The translations under genes were made by a program, and so were the position numbers. The notes below the pieces were generated by a model. It saw nothing but the letters and a program-made list of their open reading frames with translations. It was not told the DNA's origin and made no database searches. A stretch of 64,000 bases of DNA from Amaurobius ferox (lineage: Eukaryota; Arthropoda; Arachnida; Araneae; Amaurobiidae): positions 122,926,231-122,990,230 of the forward strand of contig OX578142.1 in assembly GCA_951213105.1 (NCBI GenBank), given 5' to 3'. Below, piece after piece: positions 11,101 through 23,278 of this stretch (within the stretch, counting starts at the first letter, position 1; each line of letters begins with the position of its first letter).

Positions 11101-12410
11101 TTAACATGTTGCATGTAAAAATACAAACGAAAAAATAAATCTTTAAAGATTCGAAATTTATAAAATTATTTCATTTTATACATTAAAATTGCTCCTCATA
11201 CAAAGGTACTGCTTCTATTTGGAACTTTACGCACGAATTTAGGATGGCTCTGCCTTCAGAAGTGAATTAAGAAACAACCGCGATTAACGCTTTCTATAAG
11301 TTCGTGCCCTTTCGTTTTATAAAAATAATTCGTCATTTGTTCTTATTGTGCAGTTTTTTTTTAACTCAGTATCTATTTAACACTTATTCTCTATTTTTCA
11401 TAGTTTCAGAATTAGCTAGCTCTTTATTTATACACTGAAAACGCAGCCGTTGATCTTATATGACAGGCTGTAATCATTTTTTCCTACACTACTGAATAAC
11501 TTCACGTTAACTTTCTTTCTCCCTCCGTTCAACAATCTTTGACGATCTCGTTCTAGGATCATAGATAACACAAAGAACTGAAACTCGGTACACAATTTTA
11601 TCTCGCGGAATATTTTCAACTATCAGGATTTTACGTCATGTCGTTACTTCATTTACGTACGTTATCTTTTAAGTTCTTGGCTCCCAGAGAGAGCTCAAAC
11701 ATGGCAGACAGTTTTATCTCGCAGAATATTTCCCATTAGAAGAATTTTACGTCATTACATTGCGTAATTACGTCATTTACGTATGTCATGACTATGTGTT
11801 TGCTCTTTTTGTGTATTTTCATTGTGGTTCAGTGTTTTCAGATAAAATGTTCATCTGGTTCTAACGCGTCGATTCATGTATAAAATTACATAGGGTTGCC
11901 ACTATGAACTTTGGATGCACCTTTTACATGGAATTCATGTTAGGTACATATATACAACTGCTACATCTCACTATGTAATTGCAATGCCAGAAATACAAGC
12001 TTTATAAATATCTGAAAATGTCATACTATTTAATTCATGTATAAGATACAGAAATCTCAATAAAATCTAATATATAAGTCATATTTTCTTTTATGAGGGA
12101 TCGTAATTTATGTTTTCCATCTAGCCTGCCGTATTAAATTGATTACATTGTTTTATTACATACTTTATCCGTCTACACATATATTCGAGTTTATGTATAG
12201 ATGACATTTTTCCGAGTATTCAATGGAATTGGAGGTAATTAAGTCTTTCGAGAGTAATAGATAGCTTTTACTTTGAAACTTTTTATGGTTTTGAAAAAAT
12301 AATAAAATGCTATAAGGTGGATAGACGGTTAGTTACACATGAATTTTATTCATCAAAACATCAACAATAAAATTTGATATTTACCAGTATGAAATATTAC
12401 AGAATGTTTT
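11101..12410. other. Unassigned AT-rich DNA with a diverged short duplication
   Basis: Two segments, about 11590-11665 and 11708-11785, share ttttatctcgc, gaatattt, attttacgtcat and catttacgta, suggesting an old tandem duplication of about 118 bp. The minus-strand frame at 11428-11619 has no recognised similarity. Nothing else is apparent. Confidence 0.4.
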
Positions 12411-12965
12411 TCAAGATCTATCATAATTACTGTTGTGGATTACAAGCCAAAGTTATTCACCAACATTTATAATTGACTTATGTTAATATTCTGCGACAGA
12501 TTTCGTTAACCACTTCTACATTTATCTGGTTTGGAATGGCAGCGACAGTGTTTGTTGGATTGGATTCAGCTGTTATCTCAACCATCAATGTTTTTCAAGA
12601 TCTATCATAATTATTATTGTGAATTACACGTCGAAGTTATTCACCAACATTTATAATTGACTTATGTTAATATTCTGCGACAGATTTCGTTACCCACTTC
12701 TACATTTATCTGTTTTGGTTGGAATGGCAGCGACAGTGTTTGTTGGATTGGATTCAGCTGTTATCTCAACCATCAATGTTTTTCAAGATCTATCATAATT
12801 ATTATTGTGAATTACACGTCGAAGTTATTCACCAACATTTATAATTGACTTATGTTAATATTCTGCGACAGATTTCGTTAACCACTTCTACATTTATCTG
12901 GTTTGGAATGGCAGCGACAGTGTTTGTTGGATTGGATTCAGCTGTAATCTGAACCATCAGCAATG
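12411..12965 (+). repeat. Tandem repeat, three units of about 186 bp
   Basis: The word tcaagatctatcataatt begins units at 12411, 12595 and 12783 (spacing 184 and 188). Each unit continues through ttattcaccaacatttata, ttctgcgacagatttcgtt and ggcagcgacagtgtttgttg. Units 2 and 3 are closest to each other. The array is too short to call a satellite, but the unit length lies in the range of nucleosome-sized satellites. Confidence 0.9.
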
Positions 12966-13106
12966 GATGCAATTATTATCTTTAAAACGTGAATAAACGA
13001 GTATATATGTAAATACAGTTCACATGCACCTATTTCTTTATTGCAATTACTAAATTTATATGCCCCATAATTTGTTTGCAATTTAATGAGTACAAGGCGT
13101 CCTTTT

Positions 13107-13270
13107 CGGATGGCTGAGATAACAATTATATCCAGCGGATGGCTGAGGGGCAATTGCGGATGGCTGAGATAACAATTATATCCAGCGGATGGCTGAGGGC
13201 AATTGCGGATGGCTGAGATAACAATTATATCTAGCGGATGGTTGAGGGGCAATTGCGGATGGCTGAGATA
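13107..13270 (+). repeat. Tandem repeat, 50-bp unit (CGGATGGCTGAG)
   Basis: Three complete units and a partial start at 13107, 13157, 13206 and 13256. Within each unit CGGATGGCTGAG occurs twice, followed by either ataacaattatat or gggcaattg, so the unit is itself an internal duplication. A related cggatgcctttcggatg series sits at 13576-13618. The minus-strand frame translates the repeat and is not a gene. Confidence 0.9.
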
Positions 13271-14622
13271 ACTGTTGCATACAATTATTTTATGGTGATT
13301 TGTAGGTTAAAAATCAATACTACCAGCCATGGTGTTCGTCATAGTTGTCCTGTATGTTTACTATATATTTACTCCCCATGATATATGGTTGAAGATTGTT
13401 TTGAAGCAAAGCCAAGTTAATGCTATGTATTAAAGCCGTAGTCTTTTCCATCAAAGGAATTCAGCAACTCCAAAAGCACAAAGCCATATTTGAAGCCTCC
13501 AGATACATAAAAAGGTTGTTATGCGGTGAATACCGTTTCCGAACGATTTAGTTTCTAATCGCTAACTTTCAACCATTCGGATGCCTTTTGGATCCCTTTC
13601 GGATGCCTTTCGGATGCACAAGTATTTTATTAGAATCCTGGATATTGGGTTAATGGGGAGATATGCTTATTCGTGGATATTCGCGGTGGTTTAGAATGGA
13701 TCCAATTTAAACTATAAACTCCGGTTAAATGTGTGATAAAATGACCAAAGAGTGTCCAAATTATTTATTCTCAAATTTCCCTCTTTTAGGTAATCCTGCC
13801 AAAGAATTTTTAATAAAACATTTCCTTGAGATGCTCTTTTATATGTGACCATTGTGGTGTGTTATAAAATTGAGATGAGATGTATTATTATGTCTGACGA
13901 TACCTTGACAGTCTGACGATACCTTGATTATTTAGTTGGTTCTGTACCTAGTTTCTAAGCTTTAGATTTGGATAACAGCCGTATTATAACGTGTTGAGAT
14001 GTCAATGATTTACAATGAGTGTGGAATGTAATTAAGCACACAATGTTTGAGTTATAATATTTTTTACAAAATCCTGAAAAATAATTAATCACTCAAAGTA
14101 TATTGTGAACTGTGAAAGTGAAATTTTGCAGTTACTAGTTCAACAAGACAGCAATACAAAATTTCAAGAGAACGAAAATTTTGTACATTTCAGACGGAAA
14201 TTTTCAGATTGTCACATATAAATTAGTACTCAAAAGTTACGGCTCAAGAACACTTGGCGGTATCTGAAAATTTGTAAAGGTATATAGTTTCAAAACCTAT
14301 TGAAGGAGAAACTGGGGGTTACCCTATTCTCTATGGACTATATACCTAGTAATGCCTCTGTAATAGAAACTCCCTAATATGAGACAACGGTAAACTTCCC
14401 TTTAATAGATCCTTCTGAATAACCCCAAATAAAGAGATTTCGCGATCACCAGGCACCTGTACTTAAACATTTTAGAAATTCCCAGTTCCTTTACCACTAA
14501 CATTTTTAAATGTGACATTTATATTGTGATATTTATGTTGTGAAATGTTGCGATATTACAAGTTGAGAAAGATTTCCGGGCACCATTTTTAGCAATAATA
14601 TGAAAGTTTACCCTTATATAAA
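13271..14622. other. Unassigned AT-rich DNA
   Basis: Contains a short CGGATGCC series (13576-13618) and a duplicated tctgacgataccttga (about 13892-13927). No gene or larger repeat is recognisable before the first T35 unit starts at 14623. Confidence 0.45.
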
Positions 14623-17600
14623 ACTAGCAGCATACCCGTTCTTCGTACGGAGTATATAATATAAAGAAACTTGAAATTCACCATCATGCGCAAATTGTTA
14701 TAGTATACTAAATGACATTTTTAATCAAAATATTCTGTTAAAATATTTAACATAATGTTCCTAAAAAGAAGTTTAAGAATCTCTGTATTCGCTATATAAA
14801 ATTATCTTTATGGACATATCTGAAGAATAAAACATCCTGGATCCTTATGTAAGCAAATATAAAAAAAAATATGGAATTGAATCAATATATGCAACATAAA
14901 AGCGTTAAAATTGTATGGGACCCGTACTAATTATATACGCGTATATTAGAACATATAACCTGTATTAGTAGATTACATGTATAAATTGAAAATACCAATA
15001 AACCCGTAATCTTTTAATCTGAAGACAGTCATTTATTCCAATATATGTCAAAATGAAAGTGCTAAAAATATATGGGAAGATATAAACGTACTACTTATAA
15101 TATTCGATTATTAGTAGAAGATTACCCGTATTGCAATATGAGTCTCAAAGTTTTTGGCAAAATACAACGGAGGACGTAATAAATTGAAAATATCATTAAT
15201 CCCCTTAATCTTCATACCAGAAGGCTGTACTTGATTCCAATATATATGCCAATATATGTCAAAATATATGCCAATATACATGTTCTACTTATATTCTCGT
15301 AGGTTAGAAGATATACCCGTGCATTCCTAGAAGATTACTCGTACAACGTACAATATGCGAGTGTCAGCAATTTTTGCCGCAATAAAACAATGGCGTAATA
15401 ACTTAAAAATATCAATAATCACTGAATCAATAATTCCGGAAAATATCAATAATAATAATGTTTAAAACTGAAGAGTGTAATTGATATTATCCAGTCCAAA
15501 ATGAAATGGCAATGAAATTTATTTTATATACATATCTTCATTATTCAAATCGGAAAGGATTTAATAAAAATCGTCTGCCGCATAAACACATTGGATTTAA
15601 ATCCGTTGCTAAGCGACATATCATTTGCTTCAAATAAATTGGTAGAAAAAATATCGTCTAAATAATTATATTTCTATGGAACATTTGGCGACATTTTCGT
15701 CAAATTAGCGACATTTTAAAAAATCGCCAAATTTATCGCCAAGTGGGACTGTAGAACTGACAGTCCCACTTGGCGACAAATTGACGAAATATCATCAAAA
15801 TACTATCCCCTAACAAACCACAATTAATTTCATTTATTTAGCTCAATTTTATCAATTTCAAGATATTTTTATAGATTTGAAAATATTTTTATCAATTTAG
15901 TGACCTTTTAAAAATTCGCTAAATGTATTACTAAGTAGGATGGTTGGTCTGACAGATAAATGCTAACCAAACATCATTTCAGTACTCTCTTCTAACAAAA
16001 CAAAATAAATTTCATTGATTTACGTAGTTTTTATCAATTTGGTGACATTTCCGTCAAATTGGCAAAATTTAAGAAAAGTTGTCAAATTAGCGATATCCTG
16101 CCAAATTCGTAGCTCTGAATTTGCAGGTCTGAATGAAACATCCTTATCCCGTTTCAATATACTAAATGAAAACATAATAATTGTATTAGAAGATATACCC
16201 GCTCTACTCTTTTTCTGTTTCAACAATCGGCTAAATGAATTTATTGGCTAAACACAATATATGAGTTTAGTAGCTAAATACGATATAAGCTTGAAAACTC
16301 TTTGCCAAAATAAATGAAATTGATGTACGCAGTCAGCAATTAATATAATTAAAAGAAAAATCAAACCGTTCATACATAAGATATACTTTTATATCCATTT
16401 ATCCATTTATTTATTATTAAAATCGAAAAAAAATAATATAAACATTAACAAACACATTTAATTTAATTGCGATGACAAACAACATGATATGTCCTCATAA
16501 AATGTTAAAATTTATTAACCACTAACAGCACACTCGTTCTTCGTACGGAGTATATAATATAAAGAAACTTATAGTTCGCAATCATGTGCAAATTCTGGTC
16601 AAATATTAAATTTATTGCTCCTAAAGAGAAGTTTAAGAATATATGTTCTCACTATACAAAATTATCTTCACGGGCAGATCTGAAGAATAAAACATCCTGG
16701 CCCCTTTTGTAAACAAATTTGCAGAAGAAAAAAAAGGAATTGAATCAATATATGCAACCCCGTACTAATTATATTGTCGTAGATTAGAAAATATGCCAAT
16801 ATGTTAGTAGAAGATTACCCGTATTACAATATAAGTCTCAAAAATATTTGCCAAAATAAAAGAGATGACGTAATAAATTGAAAATATCAAAAATATCCGT
16901 ACTCTTTATACCAGAGGGTCGTAATTGATTCCAATATATGCCAATATATATCACAACATATGTCAGTATACCTGTACTTCTTATATTCGCGTAGATTAAA
17001 GGATATACACGTGTGTTTGTAGAAGATTATCCGTACAACATACAATATATGAGTTTAAACAATTTTTGTCATAATAAAATAATTGCATAATAACTTGAAA
17101 ATATCAATAATCCCTGAATCAATAATCCCCGGAAATATCAATAATAATAACTTCTAAACCTGAAGACCGTAATTGATATTATCCAGTCAAAAATGCTATA
17201 AGAAAAATCAAATCGTTCTTTTCTGAAATATATTTTTATATCCATTTATTTATTATTCAAATCGAAAAAATAATTATTAAAATTAACAGACAGATTTAAT
17301 TTAATTGCGTTTCTGAGTAACATGCTATAAGATAGAATCTTATATCATGTTAAATATGTCATGTCTTATATCATAAACTGCGAAATTAAATAACCATTTT
17401 GATTTCTTTATACTTCTCATTGTTCCGTAAAATCTTGTTTTAAATAAAACATGGAGATAGATTTCCCCTTTAAATCATGTTTCAAACAATTCTTGTTTTC
17501 AGAATGTGACTAATTAGAATGTGAAAGAATGTTTCAGAATGTGACTAAAAATCTCCCATCAAACTCAGAGATTAAATTTTAATTCACTTTCAAACGATTT

Positions 17601-17940
17601 TCAAGCTTTCCGTTTGGATAAACCACGGAGTTAGAGAGTAGAACTCCTAGGAAAGAGTTCCGTTTTTCATTAATATCTCGACAACCCCTGGTCTGAGAAA
17701 CTCGAAACTTGGACAAAATTTATGGGGGGCTATTTCAAGGCTATTCACCAAATTTCATTAAATTCGGTTCAGCCGTTTTTCTGGGATGATTAGACAAACG
17801 AAAATTTCGTTTTTTACTAATATCTCGAGAACCACTGGTCGTAAAAACTCAAAACACGGATATAATTTTAAGTGGGGTTATTTCTAGGCTACACACAAAA
17901 TTTCATCAAATTCGGTTCAGCCGTTCTCCCGTGATGATGG

Positions 17941-17973
<33 letters not shown>

Positions 17974-17995
17974 ATTTTCATTTTTATTTATATAG
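14623..17995 (+). mobile_element. T35 unit 1
   Basis: A 3.37-kb non-coding unit, starting ACTAGCAGCATACCCG with a small hairpin (CCGTTCTTCGTACGG) and ending with a repeated gttcagccgttctcccgtga segment, a GACA run and TTTTTATTTATATAGA. It is dimeric: the half starting at 16521 repeats the start (ttcgtacggagtatataata) and order of the half starting at 14623. The start and end style resembles widespread invertebrate repeats of the type CTAG...CCCG...ACAGACAGA...TATATAGA, whose class I cannot settle here. The 78-codon frame at 16015-16251 recurs in units 2 and 3 but is open on both strands. Unit 1 lacks the SINE-tail insertion shared by units 2 and 3. Confidence 0.8.
15736..15776. repeat. Perfect 17-bp inverted repeat in T35 unit 1
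   Basis: TCGCCAAGTGGGACTGT (15736-15752) is followed by a 7-nt loop and its exact complement ACAGTCCCACTTGGCGA (15760-15776). In units 2 and 3 the second arm has changes (acagttccactttgcga), so the stem is intact only in unit 1. Confidence 0.92.
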
Positions 17996-18163
17996 ACTAG
18001 CAGCATACCCGTTCTTCGTACGGAGTATATAATATAAAGAAACTTGAAATTCATAATCATGCCCAAATTCTTATAGTATACTAGCAGCATACCCGTTCTT
18101 CGTACGGAGTATATAATATAAAGAAACTTGAAATTCATAATCATGCCCAAATTCTTATAGTAT
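17996..18163 (+). repeat. 84-bp tandem duplication of the T35 start
   Basis: 17996-18079 is a copy of the first 84 bp of T35, followed by the same 84 bp again at the start of unit 2 (18080-18163), apparently without differences. It looks like a very recent duplication, or a solo start fragment left by an unequal exchange. The duplicated minus-strand frame at 17917-18150 reflects it. Confidence 0.88.
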
Positions 18164-19124
18164 ACTAAATGACATGTTTAATCAAAATATTCTGTTAAAA
18201 TATTTAATATAATGCTCCTAAAAAGAAGTTTAAGAATCTCTGTTCTCGCTATATAAAATTATCTTCATGGACATATCTGAAGAATAAAACATCTTGGACC
18301 CCTTATGTAAGCAAATATAAAAAAAAAAATATGGAATTGAATCAATATATGCAAAATAAAAGCGTTAAAATTGTATGGGACCCGTACTAATTATATACGC
18401 GAATATTAGAAAATATAACCTGTATTAGTAGATTACATGTATAAATTGAAAATACCAATAAACCCGTAATCTTTAAATCTGAAGACAGTCATTTATTCCA
18501 ATATATGTCAAAATTAAAGTACTAAAATTATATGGGAAGATATACACGTACTACTTATAATGTCCGATTATTAGTAGAAGATTACCCGTTTTGCAATATG
18601 AGTCACAAATGTTTTTTGGTAAAATACAACAGACGACGTAATAAATTGAATATATAATTAATCCCCTTAATCTTCATACCAGAAGACTGTACTTGATTCC
18701 AATATATATGCCAATATATGTCAAAATATATGCCAATATACCTGTACTACTTATATTCTCGTAGTTTAGAAGATATACCCGTGCATTCCTAGAAGATTAC
18801 TCGTACAACGCACAATATGCGTGTGTCAGCAATTTTTGCCGCAATAAAACAATGGCGTAATAACTTAAAAATATCAATAATCCCTGAATCAATAATTCCG
18901 GAAAATATCAATAATAATAATGTTTGAACCTGAAGAGCGTAATTGATATTATCCAGTTCCAAATGAAATGGCAATGAAATTTATTTTATATACATATCTT
19001 CATTATTCAAATCGGAAAGGATTTAATAAAAATCGTCTGCCGCATAAACACATTGGATTTAAATCCGTTGCTAAGCGACATGATATCATTTGCTTCAATT
19101 AAATTGGTAGAAAAAATATCGTCT

Positions 19125-19441
19125 AAATAGTTATATTTCTATGGAACATTTGGCGACAGTTTCGTCAAATTAGCGACATTTTAAAAAATCGCCAAATTTA
19201 TCGCCAAGTGGGACTGTAGAACTGACAGTTCCACTTTGCGACAAATTGACGAAATATCATCACAATACTATCCCCACATAGAAATATAACTAAATAGTTA
19301 TATTTCTATGGAACATTTGGCGACAGTTTCGTCAAATTAGCGACATTTTAAAAAATCGCCAAATTTATCGCCAAGTGGGACTGTAGAACTGACAGTTCCA
19401 CTTTGCGACAAATTGACGAAATATCATCACAATACTATCCC
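19125..19441 (+). repeat. 167-bp internal duplication with fold-back junction
   Basis: The block from aaatagttatatttctatgg to aatactatcccc occurs at 19125 and again at 19292. At the junction a perfect 16-bp inverted repeat, catagaaatataacta and tagttatatttctatg, lies at 19277-19310 with a 2-nt loop. Units 1 and 3 have a single copy. Confidence 0.85.
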
Positions 19442-19442
19442 C

Positions 19443-19503
19443 CCGGCCGTGCAATCGGTTGCTCAAGTCCTTGCTGACGAGCCGGACGGTCTGGGTCTTC
19501 AAC
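19443..19503 (+). mobile_element. SINE-A-like 3' tail insertion with 12-bp target duplication
   Basis: A 61-bp GC-rich insert ending ggacggtctgggtcttcaac, matching the SINE-A tail (ggacggtctgggtctcaac). It is flanked by exact 12-bp repeats AATACTATCCCC at 19431-19442 and 19504-19515. Units 1 and 3 show the single target. This is an extremely 5'-truncated retroposition event; the 5' half of the insert differs from SINE-A, so it is probably a related SINE with a shared tail. Confidence 0.82.
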
Positions 19504-19732
19504 AATACTATCCCCTAACAAAAAACAATTAATATCATTTATGTAGCGCAATTTTATCAATTTCAAGATATTTTTATAGATTTGAAAACCTTTTTATCAA
19601 TTTGGTGACAATTTAAAAATTCGCTAAATGTATTACTAAGTAGGATGGTTAGTCTGACAGATAAATGCTAACCAAACATCATTTCAGTACTCTCTTCTAA
19701 CAAAACAAAAAAAAATTTCATTGATATGTAGA

Positions 19733-19785
19733 AGACCCAAGCCACACGACCAACCCGAAGGTTTATGGCAGCTGTTTGTGTGTCG
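19733..19785 (-). mobile_element. SINE tail-like insertion shared by T35 units 2 and 3
   Basis: A GC-rich block (gaagacccaagccacacgac onward) replaces a few bases of unit 1 sequence between cattgat and ttatcaattt. On the minus strand it ends gtgtggcttgggtcttc, resembling the SINE-A tail. The same block is at 23223-23278 in unit 3 and absent from unit 1. I do not see a clear target duplication. Confidence 0.55.
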
Positions 19786-21818
19786 TTTATATCAATTTGG
19801 CGACATTTCCGTCAATTTGGCAAAGTTTAAGAAAAGTTGTCAAATTAGCGATATCCCTCCAAATTCGTAGCTTTGAATTTGCAGATCTGAATGAAACATT
19901 CTTATCCCGTTTCAATATACTAAATGAAAACACTACAATTGTATTAGAAGATATACCCGCTCTACTCTTTTTCTGTTTCAACAATCGACTATATGAATTT
20001 ATTGGCTAAACACAATATATGAGTTTAGTAGCTAAATACGATATAAGCTTGAAAACTCTTTGCCAAAATAAATGAAATTGATGTACGCAGTCAGCAATTA
20101 ATATAATTAAAAGAAAAATCAAACCGTCCATTCATAAGATATACTTTTATATCCATTTATCCATTTATTTATTATTTTAATCGAAAAAAAATAATAAAAA
20201 CATTAACAAACACATTTAATTTAATTGCGATGCCGAGCAACATGATATATCCTCCTAAAATGTTAAAATTTATTAACCACTAACAGCACACCCGTTATTC
20301 GTACGGAGTGTATAATTTAAAGAAACTTAAAGTTCGCAATCATGTGTAAATTCTGTTAAAATATTAAATTTATTGCTCCTAAAGAGAAGTTTAAGAATAT
20401 ATGTTCTCACTATGCAAAATTATCTTCACGATCAGATATGAAGAATAAAACATCCTGCCCCCTTTTGTAAGCAAAGTTACAGAAGAAAAAATAGGAATTG
20501 AATGAATATATGCAACCCCGTACAAATTATATTGTCGCAGATCAGAAAATATGCCAATGTGTTAGTAGAAGATTACCCGTATTACAATATGCGTCTCAAA
20601 AATATTTGCCAAAATAAAAGAGATGGCGTAATAAATTGAAAACATCAATAATATCCGTACTCTTTATACCAGAAGGTCGTAATTGATTCCAATATATGCC
20701 AATATATATCAAAACATATGTCAATATACCTGTACTACTTATATTCTCGTAGATTAAAAGATATACACGTGTATTTGTAGAAGATTCGTACAACACACAA
20801 TATATGAGTTTAAACAATTTTTGTCATAATAAAATAATTGCATAATAACTTGAAAATATCAATAGTCCTTGAATCAATAATCCCCGAAAATATAAATAAT
20901 AATAAAGTTTAAACCTGAAGACCGTAATTGATATTATCCAGTCAAAATTGCTATAACAAAAATCAAATCGTTCTTTTCTAAAATATATTTTTATATCCAT
21001 TTATTTATTATTCAAATCGAAAAAATAATTATTAAAATTAACAGACAGATTTAATTTAATTGCGTTTCTGAGTAACATGATATAAGATAGAATCTTATAA
21101 CATGTTAAATATGTCATGTCTTATAACATAAACTGCGAAATTAAATAACGATTTTGATTTCTCTATACTTCTTATTGTTCCGTAAAAGCTTGTTTTAAAT
21201 AAACCATGGAGATAGATTTCCCCTTTAAATCATGTTTCAAACAATTCATGTTTTCAGATAGTGACTAATTAACGCAAAAAATCTCCCATCAAACTCAGAG
21301 ATTAAATTTTAATTCACTTTCAAACGATTTTCAAACTTTTCGTTTGGATAAACCACGGAGTTAGGGAGTAGAACTCCTAGGAAAAAGTTCCGTTTTTCAT
21401 TAATATCTCGACAACCCCAGGACTTAGAAACTCGAAACTTGGACAAAATTTATGGGGGGCTATTTCAAGGCTATTCACCAAATTTCATTAAATTCGGTTC
21501 AGCCGTTTTTCCGTGACGATAAGACAAACAAAAATTTCGTTTTTTACTAATATCTCGAGAACCACTGGTCGTAAAAACTCGAAACTTGGATAAAATTTAT
21601 GGGGCGATATTTCAAGGCTATTCACCAAATTTTATTAAATTCGGTTCAGCCGTTTTTTCGTGATGATGAGACAAACGAAAATTTCGTTTTTTTACTTATA
21701 TCTCGAGAACCACTGGTCGTAGAAACTCAAAACACGGATATAATTTTAAGTGGGGCTATTTCTGGGCTACCCACAAAATTTCATCAAATTCGGTTCAGCC
21801 GTTCTCTTGTGATGGTGT

Positions 21819-21880
<62 letters not shown>

Positions 21881-23222
21881 TTTTCATTTTTATTTATATA
21901 GACTAAATGACATGTTTAATCAAAATATTCTGTTAAAATATTTAATATAATGCTCCTAAAAAGAAGTTTAAGAATCTCTGTTCTCGCTATATAAAATTAT
22001 CTTCATGGACATATCTGAAGAATAAAACATCTTGGACCCCTTATGTAAGCAAATATAAAAAAAAATATGGAATCGAATCAATATATGCAAAATAAAAGCG
22101 TTAAAATTGTATGGGACCCGTACTAATTATATACGCGAATATTAGAAAATATAACCTGTATTAGTAGATTACATGTATAAATTGAAAATACCAATAAACC
22201 CGTAATCTTTAAATCTGAAGACAGTCATTTATTCCAATATATGTCAAAATTAAAGTGCTAAAATTATATGGGAAGATATACACGTACTACTTATAATGTC
22301 CGATTATTAGTAGAAGATTACCCACATATTGCAATATGAGTCTCAAATGTTTTTTGGTAAAATACAACAGACGACGTAATAAATTGAATATATAATTAAT
22401 CCCCTTAATCTTCATAGCAGAAGACTGTTCTTGATTCCAATATATATGCCAATATATGTCAAAATATATGCCAACATACCTGTACTACTTATATTCTCGT
22501 AGGTTAGAAGATATACCCGTGCATTCCTAGAAGATTACTCGTACAACGTACAATATGCGTGTGTCAGCAATTTTTGCCGCAATAAAACAATGGCGTAATA
22601 ACTTAAAAATATCAATAATCCCTGAATCAATAATTCCGGAAAATATCAATAATAATAATGTTTAAACCTGAAGAGTATAATTGATATTATCCAGTCCAAA
22701 ATGAAATGGCAATGAAATTTATTTTATATACATATCTTCATTATTCAAATCGGAAAGGATTTAATAAAAATCGTCTGCCGAATAAACACATTGGATGTAA
22801 ATCCGTTGCTAAGCGACATGATATCATTTGCTTCAAATAAATTGGTAGAAAAAATATCGTCTAAATAGTTATATTTCTATCGAACATTTGGCGACAGTTT
22901 CGTCAAATTAGCGACATTTTAAAAAATCGCCAAATTTATCGCCAAGTGGGACTGTAGAACTGATAGTTCCACTTTGCGACAAATTGACGAAATATCATCA
23001 CAATACTATCCCCTAACAAAAAACAATTAATATCATTTATGTAGCGCAATTTTATCAATTTCAAGATATTTTTATAGATTTGAAAACATTTTTATCAATT
23101 TGGTGACATTTTAAAAATTCGCTAAATGTATTACTAAGTAGGATGGTTGGTCTGACAGATAAATGCTAACCAAACATCATTTCAGTACTCTCTTCTAACA
23201 AAACAAAAAAAAATTTCATTGA

Positions 23223-23278
23223 TATGTAGAAGACCCAAGCCACACGACCAACCCGAAGGTTTATGGCAGCTGTTTGTG
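23223..23278 (-). mobile_element. SINE tail-like insertion in T35 unit 3
   Basis: Same block at the same position as 19733-19785 in unit 2, so it was present before units 2 and 3 separated. Confidence 0.55.

Larger units (their letters stand above)
18080..21901 (+). mobile_element. T35 unit 2
   Basis: Second tandem T35 unit (3.8 kb), collinear with unit 1; its second half starts at 20279. It is longer because of a 167-bp internal duplication (19125-19441), a 61-bp SINE-tail insertion with target duplication (19443-19503), a second SINE-tail-like insertion shared with unit 3 (about 19733-19785), and one more copy of the segment containing gttcagccgttctt before the GACA run (21827-21880). Non-coding. 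Confidence 0.82.
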
